Assembly (NCBI GenBank): GCA_902511575.1
Contig: CABXFU010000001.1
Coordinates: 124,001-188,000 of the forward strand
Length of the DNA stretch: 64,000 bases
Direction: 5' to 3'
Source of the DNA: an uncultured SAR86 cluster bacterium
GTDB taxonomy: Bacteria; Pseudomonadota; Gammaproteobacteria; Magnimaribacterales; D2472
The notes under the pieces are model-generated. The model did no database searches and was not told the origin of the DNA. It was given only the letters and a program-made list of their open reading frames with translations. Positions 1 through 8,409 of this stretch are shown here, in pieces (within the stretch, counting starts at the first letter, position 1; each line of letters starts with the position of its first letter). A program made the translations under genes and the position numbers.

Positions 1-1
1 T

Positions 2-109
2 ACAAAATTAATCAGAGATAGATGGCTTGCACATCAAAATGGAAGCGCTAACTGGGATTCATTTTTATGGAGTGTCCTTATGTTTGTGCAATGGATGGAT
101 AGCCAATAA
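2..109 (+). CDS. Asparagine synthase-type amidotransferase, C-terminal tail (5' cut by window edge)
   Basis: An open frame enters from the left edge and stops with TAA at 107-109, giving 35 residues. The tail carries HQNGSANWDSFLW and then VLMFVQWM. This resembles the His/Gly/Asn...Leu-Trp...Leu...Trp ending of glutamine-hydrolysing asparagine synthases found in exopolysaccharide clusters. The next gene starts on the base after the stop, so both probably belong to one operon. Only the tail is visible, so the family call is an inference from a short match plus the polysaccharide context. Catalytic parts lie outside the window. Confidence 0.45.
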   Translation, partial: TKLIRDRWLAHQNGSANWDSFLWSVLMFVQWMDSQ

Positions 110-1147
110 ATGATTTTTTATGCTTCAATCTTTCTTTTGCCGGCATTGATTGCTATGGCAAATATTCAGCCAAATTCAGCACTTGCAAAATCCTTTTTTT
201 ATTTATTCTGTTTTATTCTGATCATTATTGTTGGCCTGAGATTTGAAAATGGTGTTGATTGGTGGAATTATCTTGTATTTCAAAGTGGTTATGAAAACAT
301 AACATTTAGAGAAATATTTGATGACCAGGACCCTGGATATGGAGTGCTTAATTGGCTTAGCTATAAATTATTTGATGGAAGTATATTTTTTGTTAATTTT
401 GTCTCAGCAGCAATTTTTTTAATAGGTCTTGCAGTTTTCTGTAAAGCCATGCCATCTCCCTGGCTAGCATTGGCAATCTCAATATCTTTTCTAGTAATTG
501 TAATGGGCATGAATTATACCCGACAGAGTGCTTCCTTGGGTTTTGGTCTAATGGCTTTAGTGTCTCTCTTCAATAAAAAAAATATTAAGTTTTTTGTATC
601 CATGTTGCTAGCAATTAGCTTTCATAAAAGCGCTATTGTCTTGTTGCCACTTGCGTTATTGGGATTACAAAACAGGCTGATTGTTTTAGTAGCTTTGATA
701 TTTCTTGCACCGTTCTTTTATTATGTATTTGTTAGTACTTATATAGAAAATGCAATTGATTTGTATCTTGGTGCGGGCGGCATGGATTCTGACGGAGCCT
801 TTGTGAGGGTCGCATTAAACTTTATTGCATCAATTTTCTATTTATTATCTAGAAGACAAGTAAATCTTGCCCAAAATATCCAACTGATTTTTGATGCTAT
901 GGCCGTTATCAATTCTTTCCTTTTTTTGATGCTATTTATCTTTCCATCAACAACTGTAATTGATCGTTTTGCACTATTTTTTACTCCTATGCAAATATTT
1001 ATGTTTTCTGCTTTACCATACATCTTAAAACCATTTCCCCTGACAGCCCTAGTTATTTTAATCGTTTATGGGTTTCAATTATTTCTTTGGTTATCATTTT
1101 CAGTTTATGCGCCTCTGTGGATCCCATATAATTTTTGGATTTTTTAG
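110..1147 (+). CDS. EpsG-family polysaccharide polymerase (Wzy-like membrane protein)
   Basis: A 345-residue integral membrane protein with about ten hydrophobic segments. It carries the EpsG-type pattern GLRFENGVDWWNY (about residues 42-54), an Asn-Tyr-Thr-Arg-Gln stretch (135-139) and the His-containing loop SFHKSAIVLLP (170-180). EpsG proteins are thought to polymerise repeat units of exopolysaccharide or O-antigen at the periplasmic face of the inner membrane. The ATG directly follows the stop of the preceding amidotransferase-like gene. The next gene, a glycosyltransferase, begins inside or just after its 3' end. Polymerase sequences are poorly conserved, so the family assignment is firmer than the exact substrate, which cannot be told from sequence. 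Confidence 0.75.
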   Translation: MIFYASIFLLPALIAMANIQPNSALAKSFFYLFCFILIIIVGLRFENGVDWWNYLVFQSGYENITFREIFDDQDPGYGVLNWLSYKLFDGSIFFVNFVSAAIFLIGLAVFCKAMPSPWLALAISISFLVIVMGMNYTRQSASLGFGLMALVSLFNKKNIKFFVSMLLAISFHKSAIVLLPLALLGLQNRLIVLVALIFLAPFFYYVFVSTYIENAIDLYLGAGGMDSDGAFVRVALNFIASIFYLLSRRQVNLAQNIQLIFDAMAVINSFLFLMLFIFPSTTVIDRFALFFTPMQIFMFSALPYILKPFPLTALVILIVYGFQLFLWLSFSVYAPLWIPYNFWIF

Positions 1148-2271
1148 AAGTGGGCGCTAAGAAAAAAATTATCTTATCAATCAATACTGTATGGAATGTA
1201 GTAAATTTTAGGGCGCCGCTTATTAAATTTCTGCAGAAAAAAAATTTTGAAGTTATTGTATTGGCACAATCTGATGATTATCTTCAAGAGTTAGCTATGC
1301 TGAATATTAGATTTATTTCTATTCCAATTAATAGTCAAAAAATATCTGTATTGAATGATCTTAAGTTACTTATGTTATACATTTGGTATTTTTTTAAAAT
1401 TCAGCCAGATATTTATCTTGGCTATACGATTAAACCTAATTTATATGGGTCTATTGCCGCTAAAATTTTTCATATTCCAGTAGTGAATAATATCAATGGT
1501 CTTGGTAAAGCATTTAGCGAACAGGGTTTACTTTTTAGATTTGCTAGATACGCATATAAATTTGCTTTAAGCAAATCCAAAACTATCTTTTTTCAAAATA
1601 AAGAGGATAAAGATTTTTTTTTACAGCTTGGAATTACTGGTAATCATAATGCACGCTTGCTTCCAGGTTCTGGGGTCAACCTTGAAACTTTTAATGAAAA
1701 TCTTTTTTCACAACAAGCAGAACAACCTTTTGCATTTATTCTCATTGCTAGACTTTTAAAAGAGAAGGGCATTTTTGAATATATTCAAGCAGCTCGATTA
1801 ACTCTTGAAGATTTTCCTGATACGAATTTTTTTTTAATGGGCATAATTGATGAAAATAATCCTTCATCCCTTTCTAAAAATCAAATAAATGATTGGCATA
1901 ATGAGGGAGTTATAAATTTTTTAGGTGCTCAAGATGATGTTCGGCCATTTATTGCACGGTCAGATTGTGTTGTGCTGCCCTCATATTACAATGAGGGAAC
2001 ACCTAAGTGCCTACTAGAGGCAGCCTCAATGAGTAGGCCTATTATTACTACTGATTGGAAGGGTTGTAGAGATACAGTAGATCATGGAATTAATGGCTTC
2101 CTTTGCAAGCCTAAAGATGTGAAGAGTCTATACTTGTGTTTCAATCAGATGCTTAGTATGAATAAATTAGACATTCAAAAATTTAAATCTTCAAGTAGAA
2201 AAAAAGCTAAAATGTTTGATGAAAGAATTGTATTTGATAAATATTTGGTATCAATCGAGGCAAATTTATGA
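1135..2271 (+). CDS. Glycosyltransferase family 4 (polysaccharide biosynthesis)
   Basis: A GT-B fold glycosyltransferase of about 378 residues. The C-terminal nucleotide-sugar domain shows LIARLLKEKGIFEY (about 202-215), YYNEGTPKCLLEAASMSRP and a nearby acidic/Arg stretch typical of GT4. The N-terminal domain has IKPNLYGSIAA and NNINGLGKAF, as in CapM/PglA-like enzymes adding a sugar to an undecaprenyl-linked acceptor on the cytoplasmic face. No ATG is available near the start. The open frame allows TTG at 1135, overlapping the upstream gene, or GTG at 1150, just after the upstream stop. Either is a non-ATG start, and I cannot decide between them. The 3' end overlaps ugd by four bases, so translation is probably coupled. 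Confidence 0.85.
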   Translation: MDFLEVGAKKKIILSINTVWNVVNFRAPLIKFLQKKNFEVIVLAQSDDYLQELAMLNIRFISIPINSQKISVLNDLKLLMLYIWYFFKIQPDIYLGYTIKPNLYGSIAAKIFHIPVVNNINGLGKAFSEQGLLFRFARYAYKFALSKSKTIFFQNKEDKDFFLQLGITGNHNARLLPGSGVNLETFNENLFSQQAEQPFAFILIARLLKEKGIFEYIQAARLTLEDFPDTNFFLMGIIDENNPSSLSKNQINDWHNEGVINFLGAQDDVRPFIARSDCVVLPSYYNEGTPKCLLEAASMSRPIITTDWKGCRDTVDHGINGFLCKPKDVKSLYLCFNQMLSMNKLDIQKFKSSSRKKAKMFDERIVFDKYLVSIEANL

Positions 2272-3437
2272 TTTTTATATATGGTGCTGGCTACGTTGGA
2301 TATTCACTTGCACTTCTGCTGGCTCAAAAAAATCATGTAGTTATTTGCGATACTGATCCAGCAAAAGTTAAAAAGATTAATTCATGCGAATCACCCATTG
2401 AGACAGAACCAGAATTTGAGGGTTTGATATCATCCTGCGTCCACCCAATTATAGCATCTACTGATTTTTCTGAATATATTGATAAAGCTACCTTGGTAGT
2501 TATTGCAGTGCCTACAGACTTTAATACTAGCACTCAATATTTTGATACCAGCATAGTAGAATTATGCATTCAACAAACAATTTCAAACACAAATAATGTC
2601 CCAATTTTTATAAAATCTACTGTTCCAGTTGGTTTTACAAATAGCATGTTGGCCCTTTACAGCTCTGATCAAATTTTCTTTTCTCCTGAGTTTCTTAGAG
2701 AAGGAAAATCCATATTTGATCATATAAATCCTTCAAGAATAATCATTGGGGGCTCAAAGAATGACAGCTCTACTATTTTTTCAAATTATTTGCTTGATAT
2801 TGCAGAAAAAAATGATGTGCCTTTAATTTATACAAGCTCATCTGAGGCGGAGGCCATAAAATTATTTTCAAACACTTATCTTGCAATGAGGGTTGCATTT
2901 TTTAATGAGCTTGATTCATATGCAGATATTTTTTCGCTAAGTTCCAAAGAAATTATCAAGGGTGTTTGCGCTGATCCACGTATTGGAGAGGGTTACAATA
3001 ATCCATCATTTGGTTATGGGGGATATTGCTTGCCAAAAGACACTAAACAACTGCTCGCAAATTATAAATTAGTTCCACAAAATATTATCCAAGCAATAGT
3101 TGAGTCTAATACCACAAGAAAAGACCATATTGCCAATCAAATTATTAAACAAAATCCTAAAGTAGTTGGGATTTACAGACTTGTAATGAAAAAAAATTCT
3201 CAGAACTTCAGAGTTTCTAGTATTCAGGGAATTATGAAACGCCTCAAGGCGAAGGGAATAGAAGTTATTCTATTTGAACCGCTGTTACAAGAGCCAGAAT
3301 TCTTTAATTCTAAAGTGGTTGACGATTTTGATGAATTTGTAAAAAATTCCAATATTATTGTTGCAAACCGTATGAATAATGACCTTACCCCTTATCAAGA
3401 TAAGGTTTATACAAAAGATTTATTTGGTATAGATTAA
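2268..3437 (+). CDS. ugd: UDP-glucose 6-dehydrogenase
   Basis: Oxidises UDP-glucose to UDP-glucuronate with two NAD+, supplying uronic acid for surface polysaccharide. The Rossmann motif GAGYVG sits at residues 6-11. The central part has SPEFLREGKS (139-148) and EAIKLFSNTYLAMR (195-208). The active-site loop YGGYCLPKD places the catalytic Cys at 254. Length (389 aa) is on the shorter side but complete, and resembles E. coli-type Ugd. It starts with ATG overlapping the glycosyltransferase stop (ATGA). A UDP-mannuronate-type dehydrogenase is a less likely alternative, because the active-site spacing and length match Ugd best. Confidence 0.9.
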   Translation: MIFIYGAGYVGYSLALLLAQKNHVVICDTDPAKVKKINSCESPIETEPEFEGLISSCVHPIIASTDFSEYIDKATLVVIAVPTDFNTSTQYFDTSIVELCIQQTISNTNNVPIFIKSTVPVGFTNSMLALYSSDQIFFSPEFLREGKSIFDHINPSRIIIGGSKNDSSTIFSNYLLDIAEKNDVPLIYTSSSEAEAIKLFSNTYLAMRVAFFNELDSYADIFSLSSKEIIKGVCADPRIGEGYNNPSFGYGGYCLPKDTKQLLANYKLVPQNIIQAIVESNTTRKDHIANQIIKQNPKVVGIYRLVMKKNSQNFRVSSIQGIMKRLKAKGIEVILFEPLLQEPEFFNSKVVDDFDEFVKNSNIIVANRMNNDLTPYQDKVYTKDLFGID

Positions 3438-3535
3438 TATTAATTTTGTTGATCTAAAACCTAGAATTATTTAATTTTATATACCCCTGAACTTGCAAAA
3501 ATGGTAGAATTCAACATATTTTTCATCAATATCTT

Positions 3536-5389
3536 ATGCGTAAAATTTACCTTCTTTTATTAATTTCTGCAACGTCCTCACTGCCTGTTTTTTCTCAGGA
3601 TCTACCTGATGCAGATTTTTTAGCAAGTTTAAGCGAGGAGGTTGGAAGAGATTTAACTGCCGAAAATGCAAATCGTTTTCCAAAGGCTGGTGAAATTGCT
3701 AAACTTCATAAATTTGATATTTCTGTGGATGATAATAGGAAGGCTTTAGATCAACTGCAATTAAATATTGATGAACTTCGCAATAAGCTTTCTCAAGATG
3801 ATCTATCTTCTATTTCAGGTAATCAATTAAGGCGATTTGGAGATGTTATTTTTAGCTCTCTTCAATCCTCTTTTATGCCAATCAATCTTCCTAACCTTGA
3901 TCCAAATTATATTCTTGATTATGGAGACATTCTCAGAGTTCAGGTAACAGGTAAAACAGCATTAGACCTTAAGGTTGATGTCAATAGAGACGGATCTATT
4001 TCTCTAAAAAGTATCGGCAGGGTTTATGTGGCTGGGCTATCCTTAGATGCAGCATCTAAGGTGATTATTTCGAAAGTTCAGAGCCATATTCTTGGAACGG
4101 ATGCTGCTGTTTCCTTGGTAAATATTCGTGATGTTCAAGTGCTTTTACTAGGAGCTGTAAATTTTCCTGGTGCTTATACCGTATCTGGTAATTCAAATGT
4201 TCTTCATGTGCTTAATGCTGCTGGTGGAATTGCAGATCATGGCTCATTCAGAGATATCAAAATAACCAGAGATAATGATGTTATCAATAGTATTGATTTG
4301 TATGATATTTTTATTTATGGAAAAAACACTGCACTTCAGAGGCTGCGTTCAGGTGATGTAATTTTTGTGAATCCAAAAAAAGGGGAAGTTGCTATTTCAG
4401 GTGGAGTTAATAATCCTATGATCTATGAGATCATTGAGGAAGAAACTATTGCAGATGTAGTTGATTTTGCAGGTGGCTTTTCTAAGATTGATCAAAGTAA
4501 CCCGCGAATTATACTTACCAATAGAGCAAACAACTCAAATACAAATAGCTCTTATCAGAATCTTATCACTGACGACTTTGCTCAACGTGTTGCTAAAGAT
4601 AATGATAATATCTTCGTACCATTCTATAAACAGGATTTCATTCCAAGTAAGTCAGTCACAATTTCAGGTATGGTTAAATATCCTGGCACATACTACATTG
4701 AAGATGGCGATAGGCTTTCTAAGCTCATTGATTTAGCAGGAGGCCTCAAAGAGAATGCCTATACTTTTGCTGCTACCCTGTTAAGACAATCGGCTAAAGA
4801 CGTCCAAAGATCCTATTATAAAAAGACTTACCAAGATACTATAACTTTTTTAGCAGCAAACCTTGGAAACCAAACCACTGGAATATATAACTCCTCATCA
4901 GATGGAGCCTTAAAAATTATTTTAGAAGAATTGAGATCTCGAGAACCATCTGGCAGATTAATTGCTGAGTTTGATCCATATGTGCTAAAAAGTGAGCCAC
5001 TCAAAGACACACTGTTAGAGCATGGAGATGAAATATATATTCCTGCATTTACAGATCATATTTTTTTACTAGGAGATTTCAAAAGTCCTGGTGTGCATAA
5101 ATACAGTAGCTCTCTTTCAGTGTCTGATTATGTAGAGCAGGCAGGAGGGTTTTCTAAGTTTAGCGATAAATCTCTTTTGATTATTGATCCGAATGGTATT
5201 GCAAATGAAGTTAAACCTATGTTTCTTGGAAAGTATATCAGTGATCAAGAAATATATCCTGGCACGGTAATTCTGGCTACCAGAGAAGTTGGCAAGGTCA
5301 GAGGTCTTAACTATGCGACGACAATTGCTCCTGTAATCAGCAGTCTAGCCATTTCCCTAGCTTCACTCAATTCAATTGTAGATAGTTAG
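3536..5389 (+). CDS. Multi-SLBB polysaccharide export outer-membrane protein (Wza/GfcE family)
   Basis: A secreted protein of 617 residues with a cleavable signal peptide (about 1-20, ending VFSQ) and no lipobox cysteine, unlike E. coli Wza. The Poly_export domain starts near residue 120 (NYILDYGDILRVQVTGK). SLBB-type beta-grasp repeats follow, recognisable by recurring G.V..PG.Y and L..AGG: LGAVNFPGAYTV, VSGGVNNPMIYEI-like, ISGMVKYPGTYYI and LGDFKSPGVHKY. A hydrophobic stretch near the C terminus (TTIAPVISSLAISLASL) may form the membrane-spanning helix barrel. It would be the outer-membrane conduit for the polysaccharide made upstream. YjbH and YjbF genes follow, as in gfc/yjb operons. No Wzc kinase or Wzb phosphatase is in the window. 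Confidence 0.85.
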   Translation: MRKIYLLLLISATSSLPVFSQDLPDADFLASLSEEVGRDLTAENANRFPKAGEIAKLHKFDISVDDNRKALDQLQLNIDELRNKLSQDDLSSISGNQLRRFGDVIFSSLQSSFMPINLPNLDPNYILDYGDILRVQVTGKTALDLKVDVNRDGSISLKSIGRVYVAGLSLDAASKVIISKVQSHILGTDAAVSLVNIRDVQVLLLGAVNFPGAYTVSGNSNVLHVLNAAGGIADHGSFRDIKITRDNDVINSIDLYDIFIYGKNTALQRLRSGDVIFVNPKKGEVAISGGVNNPMIYEIIEEETIADVVDFAGGFSKIDQSNPRIILTNRANNSNTNSSYQNLITDDFAQRVAKDNDNIFVPFYKQDFIPSKSVTISGMVKYPGTYYIEDGDRLSKLIDLAGGLKENAYTFAATLLRQSAKDVQRSYYKKTYQDTITFLAANLGNQTTGIYNSSSDGALKIILEELRSREPSGRLIAEFDPYVLKSEPLKDTLLEHGDEIYIPAFTDHIFLLGDFKSPGVHKYSSSLSVSDYVEQAGGFSKFSDKSLLIIDPNGIANEVKPMFLGKYISDQEIYPGTVILATREVGKVRGLNYATTIAPVISSLAISLASLNSIVDS

Positions 5390-5404
5390 GACACATTATA
5401 TTTA

Positions 5405-7591
5405 GTGTTCAAATCGAGAATTATGCATCCTCAGCGTTTTTGCTTAATTTTAGTTTTCTTTCTTTCGTCTTATGAAGTCAAATCTGAGTTAAACGATTAT
5501 ATCTATCCTAATAGTAATCCAAGTTACTCTAACTATGGAACTATTGGTTTAATCCAAATGCCAAGTGCAAGATCTCTTCCTGAGGGGACAATTGCTTTTT
5601 CCTGGACAGATAATAAACCATATCAGCGGGGTTCTATTTTGGCATATCCTTTTAGTTGGCTTGAAGCCTCATACCAGTACACTGACATGGAAAATGCACT
5701 ATATAGTAATGTTCAAGCATTCAGTGGTGACCAAACATACAAAGATAAAAGTTTTGATGCTAAATTTATCATTTTAAGAGAAACTAGAAATTTACCTGCT
5801 GTTGCTGTTGGATTAAGGGACCTTGCAGGTTCTGGTTATTTTTCATCAGAATATATTGTTGCATCAAAGAAAATTAAGAATATCGATTATACATTTGGTC
5901 TAGGGTGGGGGTATCTAGGAGAGGATTATGGCAATCCATTTATCAGAATTGATGAAAGTTTTAGGGACAGAACTTTGGTAGATGATACTGCTGGTGGTGA
6001 ATTCAATCCGGGTACCTTTTTTAGCGGCCCGATGGGAGCTTTTGCTGGGATCGAATTCTTTGTTCCAAATGCTAAGGGATTGAGATTTAAGCTTGAATAC
6101 GATTCAACTAATTATGATAAAGAAGGTTTTTCAGACCCCTCAAATCCTTTCTATTTATATGATATAGACCCTCAAGAAAGTAAAGTGAACTTTGGTTTTA
6201 TCTTCCCTGTAAACAAAAGTTTTAATGTTAAATTGGGGTACACAAAAGGAAATACTGTAAGTCTTGGTTTCTCTCTTAAAGCAAATTTCGCAAAAAAAGA
6301 CTCCATTATCAAGATGGACGACCCTTATGTTCCTACTCCAAACGCTGATATGTGGAAAGAAGCAGCAGAAACAAAAAAATTATACGCTTACCGAATTGCA
6401 CTTGATAGATTGGGGAAGAAAAGATTTTTCTTACAAACTGCAAGTATGGATGAAAATGAAACAGAGCTAGAAATCGCATACACACAATCTAAATATTTGA
6501 GTGCTGGAAGGGCTACTGGAAGATTGCTAAGAACATTGGATGATGTTATGCCAGAGAGTATAAAGACTTTTAAACTTACAAATTTAAATGGAAATGTCGC
6601 TACTCACTCTATAGAAATTCCTAGAGCATCAATATCTCGATATGAATCAGGTAATAATACTGAGCTTTTAAAGAGACATGTCAAATTTACTGAAAAGAAA
6701 TACAAACGAGATCAGTACAAGTATCGACCTGATGATAGATTGCCAAAAAACCTTTCCAAAATAACACCAGCAATTCGATCACAGGTTGGGGGACCAGATG
6801 GTTTTTATTTTGGAGAGCTTGCTCTTGCTTATCATTCTGAGCTCATTCTTAAAAAAGGATTAAGTGTTTCGACTGTTGCTACTCTAGGATTGTATGATAC
6901 TTTTGGAGATTTAAAGCAGCCATCAGATAGCATTTTACCTCATGTCAGAACTGATATTGTTCAGTATTTAAAGTCTAGTAAAAAAGGTCACATTCGTCAT
7001 TCTAGCTTTAATTGGTTTTTCCAGCCAAGCAGAAATTTCTACTCTAAAATTTCAGGCGGCATTCTAGAGGAGATGTTCGCAGGTATTGGGGGAGAAATTT
7101 TATATAGAAAAACTTTTTCAAATTTTGCATTTGGTGCTGAAGTATGGGGTGTGCAGCAAAGAGATTATCGTATGCTTTTTGGTCTTCAGGATTATAAAAT
7201 TACAACTGGTCATATCAATCTATTTTATGAAGAGCCAAGATCTAAGTTAGTATTTGCATTAAAAGGTGGGAGATTTTTAGCAGGAGATTCAGGGATTAAT
7301 ATTGATGTGGCTAGAAAATGGCCCTCTGGTCTAAGAATGGGTATATTCGCGAGCAAAACTGATATTTCTAAACAAGAGTTTGGCGAAGGAAGTTTTGATA
7401 AAGGTTTTTATTTTAATATACCGATTGAGTCCCTTTTTGGTACTTTCCAAAGAGGCCTTACTCCATTTGGATTGCGACCAATTACTAGAGATGGAGCGGC
7501 GGTTCTTAATCATCAATTTAAATTGTGGGGTATGACTGATTGGAAATCTGCTCAGACTGTATTTGAAACTTGGGAAGATTTTTATGATTAA
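5405..7591 (+). CDS. yjbH: YjbH/GfcD-family exopolysaccharide outer-membrane protein
   Basis: A large (728 aa) secreted beta-rich protein. The family signature lies just after the signal peptide: NYGTIGLIQMPSARSLPEGT followed by a Trp/Tyr-rich strand. YjbH/GfcD proteins are outer-membrane components needed for export of yjb exopolysaccharide or group 4 capsule; the mechanism is not settled. The frame opens at GTG 5405. An in-frame ATG at 5423 gives MHPQRFCLILVFFLSSYEVKS, a better-looking signal peptide with a purine-rich GAGA just upstream, so 5423 may be the true start. It lies 15 bases after the SLBB gene and overlaps the YjbF start by 8 bases. The C terminus ends with Tyr/Trp/Phe-rich strands as expected for a barrel. 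Confidence 0.82.
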   Translation: MFKSRIMHPQRFCLILVFFLSSYEVKSELNDYIYPNSNPSYSNYGTIGLIQMPSARSLPEGTIAFSWTDNKPYQRGSILAYPFSWLEASYQYTDMENALYSNVQAFSGDQTYKDKSFDAKFIILRETRNLPAVAVGLRDLAGSGYFSSEYIVASKKIKNIDYTFGLGWGYLGEDYGNPFIRIDESFRDRTLVDDTAGGEFNPGTFFSGPMGAFAGIEFFVPNAKGLRFKLEYDSTNYDKEGFSDPSNPFYLYDIDPQESKVNFGFIFPVNKSFNVKLGYTKGNTVSLGFSLKANFAKKDSIIKMDDPYVPTPNADMWKEAAETKKLYAYRIALDRLGKKRFFLQTASMDENETELEIAYTQSKYLSAGRATGRLLRTLDDVMPESIKTFKLTNLNGNVATHSIEIPRASISRYESGNNTELLKRHVKFTEKKYKRDQYKYRPDDRLPKNLSKITPAIRSQVGGPDGFYFGELALAYHSELILKKGLSVSTVATLGLYDTFGDLKQPSDSILPHVRTDIVQYLKSSKKGHIRHSSFNWFFQPSRNFYSKISGGILEEMFAGIGGEILYRKTFSNFAFGAEVWGVQQRDYRMLFGLQDYKITTGHINLFYEEPRSKLVFALKGGRFLAGDSGINIDVARKWPSGLRMGIFASKTDISKQEFGEGSFDKGFYFNIPIESLFGTFQRGLTPFGLRPITRDGAAVLNHQFKLWGMTDWKSAQTVFETWEDFYD

Positions 7592-8207
7592 GTTTTTAGC
7601 TGTGTTAATTTTTACATTAATAATTTCTTCATGCTCAGGGATTTCATATCAACAAGTATATCCATTGCTGAAACAGGCTACTGTTGGCGCTCCAGACTTT
7701 ATTGTTACTCAAGAATTTATAAATAAAAAAAAATTCTCATTTATTAAAGCGCGTTTTGGAAAGGGTCGTCCAGTAATCATGGTTCTAGCAGGGGTAGATG
7801 ATTCAAATATATTTCAATGGATATCTGCGAAGGGAGAGATGCTATATACATTAAATGGAAAAGTCATAAGGTCTTATGGCCTTCCATTTAATATAAGTTA
7901 TTTAAGAAATGTGAGCCCAGTTTTTAACACACCAGGCCTTATTAAAACACCCTTAAAATTGATGAACCCAAATGCTTACGTAACAAATAATCTTCTAACT
8001 ACTAGTGAAGGAATTGAAACGCTAAATTTTATAAATCCAATTAAGGTCAAAAAATATATTATCAGGTCTACTATTAATGAATTAAATTGGTCTAAAGAGA
8101 ATATATATTACCTAGATCTAAATACTAATTATGTAATCAAGACTACTCAATACTTGCATCCCAATTTACCAAAACTCGAAATAGAGTTTTATTTTAAGTT
8201 CTCATAG
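7584..8207 (+). CDS. yjbF: YjbF/GfcB-family lipoprotein (exopolysaccharide)
   Basis: A small lipoprotein of 207 residues starting MIKFLAVLIFTLIISSCSG: basic start, hydrophobic core, lipobox ending at Cys17. The body has FGKGRPVIMVLAGV, IFQWISAKGEMLYTLNGKVI and SYGLPFNI, which match the YjbF/GfcB family. A TTG seven codons upstream (7563) is also in frame, but the ATG at 7584 has a GGGAAG Shine-Dalgarno-like stretch before it and gives a normal lipoprotein signal, so I chose it. It overlaps the yjbH stop by 8 bases, implying coupled translation. Its partner proteins in enteric gfc/yjb operons are GfcA/YjbE, GfcC/YjbG, GfcD/YjbH and GfcE/Wza. No separate GfcC gene is present here. Confidence 0.78.
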   Translation: MIKFLAVLIFTLIISSCSGISYQQVYPLLKQATVGAPDFIVTQEFINKKKFSFIKARFGKGRPVIMVLAGVDDSNIFQWISAKGEMLYTLNGKVIRSYGLPFNISYLRNVSPVFNTPGLIKTPLKLMNPNAYVTNNLLTTSEGIETLNFINPIKVKKYIIRSTINELNWSKENIYYLDLNTNYVIKTTQYLHPNLPKLEIEFYFKFS

Positions 8208-8360
8208 GTAATAGATAAAACATTACTATTCTGGAGATTCAGCAAGAGCAAACACAGTTTTATTGTATCTAATTAGCCATAAAGCTTAAAATCAATCCAA
8301 TAACCTTTGCTCCTTATGCCCATATTAAAAATAATATATATCTGAAAGATTTTTAAGTAC

Positions 8361-8388
8361 AAAAAAAAGGGATGCAATTGCATCCCTT
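8361..8388 (-). terminator. Intrinsic terminator for the Ala/Pro-Thr-rich protein gene
   Basis: A perfect 22-base palindrome (8367-8388, core GGGATGCAA/TTGCATCCC) lies 21 bases past the stop of the minus-strand gene. On the minus strand it is followed by an uninterrupted run of eight U (8361-8368 read in reverse, the last two overlapping the stem). This is a textbook Rho-independent terminator. Read on the plus strand the hairpin lacks an immediate T-run, so it mainly serves the minus gene, although it may also slow transcripts from yjbF. Confidence 0.85.
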
Positions 8389-8409
8389 AAAATTGGCTAA
8401 TTTTTTAAT

